64,000 nucleotides of DNA. Source: Buchnera aphidicola (Aphis craccivora) (GTDB lineage Bacteria > Pseudomonadota > Gammaproteobacteria > Enterobacterales > Enterobacteriaceae). The notes beneath the pieces were generated by a model that saw only the letters and a program-made list of their open reading frames with translations, was not told where the DNA came from and made no database searches. This document shows positions 61,741 through 64,000 of the stretch, in pieces (within the stretch, counting starts at the first letter, position 1; every line of letters begins with the position of its first letter). The DNA lies in contig NZ_CP034897.1 in NCBI RefSeq assembly GCF_005082145.1, forward strand, positions 568,743 through 632,742. Direction: 5' to 3'. The position numbers and the translations under genes are program-made.

Positions 61741-63105
61741 TTAAACATATGGGTTTTTTGTTTCCTTAAATTTCATTTTCATTGGTATCCCATTTATTTT
61801 TAGGGCTTCATGAAAAAAATTTTTTAAATATTTTTTGTAAGCTAATGATAAGTATCTTGTTTGATTCCCATGTATAATAATTTTAAATGGATTCGTACTT
61901 CCTAAATGTATATATTTTAATTTTATTCGACGTCCATTTATCATTGGGGGCTGATGCTTTTTTATTGCATTTTTCATAATTTGCATGAGTTTTGAAGTAT
62001 TTATCTTTTTGTTAGTAAATTGATGATAAATATTTTTAACTAATTGAAATATTTCAAAAATTCCTTGTTTTGTAAGTGCTGATATAAAATGTATTTTTGA
62101 AAAAAAAGCGTTTTTTAATTTATAATTTATTAATTCTTTAAATTTTTTTTGTTCTGAAAAATTTAATAAATCCCATTTATTAATTATAATGATTAATGGT
62201 TTTCCAAATTTTTCAATCATATTGATTAATAATAAGTTTTGATTACAAATTTTGTTTTGCTCATTTTTTGCATCTATAATTAATAATGTTATATCTGTCT
62301 TTTCAATAGTTTTAAAAGTTTTAATTATAGATATTTGTTCTATTTTATTTTTTTTTCTTTTCTTTTTTGACGCTCCAGCAGTATCTATTAAAATATAATT
62401 CTTATTATGATATTTAATAGGTACAGATATAGTATCTAATGTTGTACCTGGTATATTGGAAGTGATAATTCTATTTTGCATTATAAGTGAATTAATTAAT
62501 GTTGATTTTCCAACATTAGGTTTACCTATGAACGCAATTTTTATTGGTAAATTTTCTATTTTTTCTTTTTTTTCTATTGTTTTTTTTGGTTTTATCTTTT
62601 TAAATTCAAATTCTATCCAAGGAGTTAAATATTTGTTAATAAAATGATTAATTCCTTGGTTATGACTTGCAGAAATTTTTATATTTTTTTTAAATCCTAA
62701 AGAATAAAATTCATGTATTTTTTCAACCTCTTTTATTCCATCTATTTTATTTATAATAAGAAATGATTCTTTTTGGTATTTTCTTATTTTTTTTAATATT
62801 TCATATTCTCCTGGAAGTATTCCTTCGCGAGCATTAACTACAAATAAAATTAAATCAGCTTCCTTCATAGCTATTAATGTTTGTTTATGAGCTTGTGTTT
62901 TTATGATCTTTGATTCGAAATCAAAGCCAGCAGTATCTGTTAAAATAAATTTTTTATTTTTTTCTAAATAACAAAATTCATAATTTCTATCTCTAGTAAG
63001 CCCTGATAAACTAGAAACTAATGCATTTCTTTTTTTAGTTAAAATATTAAATAAAGTAGATTTTCCTACATTAGTACGACCAATTAATACGATGATAGGT
63101 AGCAT
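61741..63105 (-). CDS. der: ribosome-associated GTPase Der (EngA)
   Basis: Double GTPase needed for 50S assembly. The protein has 454 residues (E. coli 490). G domain 1 has GRTNVGKSTLFN near residue 8 and DTAGF; G domain 2 has GKPNVGKSTLINSL near 194 and DTAGASKKKRKKN; the C-terminal KH-like domain ends NPYV. The acidic linker between the G domains is short. It is convergent with fdx. Confidence 0.97.
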   Translation of the reverse strand: MLPIIVLIGRTNVGKSTLFNILTKKRNALVSSLSGLTRDRNYEFCYLEKNKKFILTDTAGFDFESKIIKTQAHKQTLIAMKEADLILFVVNAREGILPGEYEILKKIRKYQKESFLIINKIDGIKEVEKIHEFYSLGFKKNIKISASHNQGINHFINKYLTPWIEFEFKKIKPKKTIEKKEKIENLPIKIAFIGKPNVGKSTLINSLIMQNRIITSNIPGTTLDTISVPIKYHNKNYILIDTAGASKKKRKKNKIEQISIIKTFKTIEKTDITLLIIDAKNEQNKICNQNLLLINMIEKFGKPLIIIINKWDLLNFSEQKKFKELINYKLKNAFFSKIHFISALTKQGIFEIFQLVKNIYHQFTNKKINTSKLMQIMKNAIKKHQPPMINGRRIKLKYIHLGSTNPFKIIIHGNQTRYLSLAYKKYLKNFFHEALKINGIPMKMKFKETKNPYV

Positions 63106-63137
63106 GTTTATGTTAACTCTTTTTATAAATAAATTTT

Positions 63138-63743
63138 TTATTTTGTTTGAACTTCGTTTATTTTCATGTTAATTATTTCTTTAGATGTTTTAGATTCTTC
63201 AAAATATTTACTTTTTTCCCAAGCTTGAATAGCTAACTTTATATTTCCAGTTTTTATAAAAATATCTCCTTTTATGTTTTCTGCTATGTTTCTCCAAGAA
63301 TCATCTTTAATTTCCTGAATAATTTGCATTGCATCTTTGTATTTATTTTGTTGTATTCTTATTTTTGCCATTCTTATTCTTAAAATGTTTTTTAAATTTT
63401 CTTCTTTTGTATATTTTAAACTAGTTTCTAATTGTATAAATGCTTTTTCCAAATTGTTTTTTAAAACATATTGTTTAGCTAACGATAAAGATGCTAAAGT
63501 GCCATAAATATTTTCATTTTCTATTATAAATTTTTCTATATTTAAAAAATTCCCATTCTTTTTTGCATTTATCTCTCTTATTATTTCTTCATATTTAGCT
63601 TTTTCAAATTTTTTTATCTTGTTTTTTGGTTTGATGATCAAAAACAATATAAAAAAAATCATAATGAAAAAAAAAGTAATTAAAAAAACTTTTTTTCTAG
63701 AAATACTTTGTTTTTTAACTTGATTGTTTTGCATTAAATACAT
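63138..63743 (-). CDS. yfgM: YfgM-like membrane protein (ancillary SecYEG translocon subunit)
   Basis: Single-pass inner-membrane protein with a periplasmic TPR-like domain, known in E. coli to associate with the Sec translocon and periplasmic chaperones. The protein has 201 residues (E. coli 206); start 63743 or 63734 (MQNNQVKKQ). The N-terminal basic stretch precedes the membrane helix VFLITFFFIMIFFILFLII; the rest is helical with a conserved LEKAFIQLE-type repeat. bamB, which lies between yfgM and der in E. coli, is gone; only 32 bp separate them. Confidence 0.88.
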   Translation of the reverse strand: MYLMQNNQVKKQSISRKKVFLITFFFIMIFFILFLIIKPKNKIKKFEKAKYEEIIREINAKKNGNFLNIEKFIIENENIYGTLASLSLAKQYVLKNNLEKAFIQLETSLKYTKEENLKNILRIRMAKIRIQQNKYKDAMQIIQEIKDDSWRNIAENIKGDIFIKTGNIKLAIQAWEKSKYFEESKTSKEIINMKINEVQTK

Positions 63744-64000
63744 TTTTTATCCCTTTATTAAATATAAATTTTTTTAAATAAATATTTATAATATTAATCT
63801 TTTTATGATTAAAAAGATATTTTTTAAAAAATTTTTATAATGAATGCAATACTAATTCTTGAAAAAATATTTTTTTTTCTATTTTTATTAAAATAAACAA
63901 CTTTTTAAAAAGTTATTCTTATAAAAAACACTGATTGTACACAGTTAATTAATATAAGAAGTTCTTTTATTATCAATGCTGCACATGACTTATCCACAGA
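63744..64000. other. non-coding, probably origin-proximal region
   Basis: About 257 bp with no gene: very AT-rich, with homopolymer runs and a small palindrome (ACTTTTTAAAAAGT, about 63900-63913), leading to DnaA-box-like 9-mers at the edge. In Buchnera chromosomes der-yfgM lies next to the origin and mnmG (gidA), which would lie just beyond the window. Confidence 0.55.
63990..63998 (+). promoter_or_regulatory. DnaA box
   Basis: TTATCCACA is a perfect high-affinity DnaA box. A second, one-mismatch 9-mer TTGTACACA lies at 63935-63943. Together with AT-rich flanks this suggests part of oriC; a single short motif is weak on its own. Confidence 0.6.

Noticed and set aside
1..64000. CRISPR array, prophage or insertion sequence
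   Set aside because: No spaced direct repeats, transposase, integrase or terminal inverted repeats were seen; repeats present are homopolymers and terminator hairpins.

Overview
The window is a very AT-rich (about three quarters A+T by eye), gene-dense bacterial chromosome segment. Almost every protein is a clear, slightly eroded homologue of an Escherichia coli protein, and blocks keep enterobacterial order while the genes between them have been lost. The gene set (mtlA-mtlD, ilvC-ilvD without ilvA/ilvE beside them, a reduced isc operon, a Buchnera-type orphan gene between coaD and rsmJ) and the decay pattern point to Buchnera aphidicola, the obligate aphid endosymbiont. I see no IS elements, prophage, CRISPR array or obviously transferred DNA.

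Layout. 1-5.8 kb: deoB (partial), prfC, ansA, nfuA, bioH, ssb. 6.4-15.7 kb: dnaB, then gshB-ruvX-yggS-hemW, trmB, mutY-yggX, murI, sbcB. 16-19.5 kb: tRNA-Asn, tRNA-Ile2(CAU), pyrE, dut, cysQ and the ribosomal operon rpsF-rpsR-rplI (priB lost). 19.7-28.2 kb: rnr, purA, hflC, hflK, miaA and an eroded mutL. 28.2-33.1 kb: mtlD, mtlA, pgi. 33.3-39.2 kb: orn, tRNA-Gly, amiB, rpmE, ftsN remnant, hslV-hslU, ibpA, fpr. 39.2-40.1 kb: about 970 bp without a recognisable gene. 40.1-46.9 kb: coaD, the orphan gene, rsmJ, pit, ynfM-like transporter, dapF. 47.0-49.5 kb: cyaY, hemC, hemD and tRNAs Pro, His, Arg. 49.6-57.1 kb: rho, trxA, rep, ilvC, ilvD, tRNA-Trp. 57.3-64 kb: iscS-iscU-hscB-hscA-fdx, der, yfgM, ending in a non-coding stretch with a perfect DnaA box that probably borders the replication origin.

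The main finding is recurrent. Five genes (pyrE, amiB, ftsN, the orphan gene, hemD) are each split by one frameshift exactly at a poly(A) run of 9, 10, 17, 9 and 9 bases on the coding strand. Changing the run by one base restores one open frame of family-typical or otherwise intact length. The reading frames on both sides look conserved, so these are better read as genes dependent on polymerase slippage (or polymorphic in tract length) than as dead genes. The same window carries the wreck of mutL, whose loss would remove mismatch repair of homopolymer slippage; this offers a mechanistic link, as inference.

Functionally the segment combines symbiosis-relevant synthesis (ilvC/ilvD for branched amino acids, dapF for lysine/peptidoglycan, gshB, cysQ, bioH), iron-sulfur cluster assembly and its clients (isc, nfuA, cyaY, mutY, hemW), sugar import (mannitol PTS), proteostasis (hslVU, ibpA, hflKC) and core replication and translation genes.
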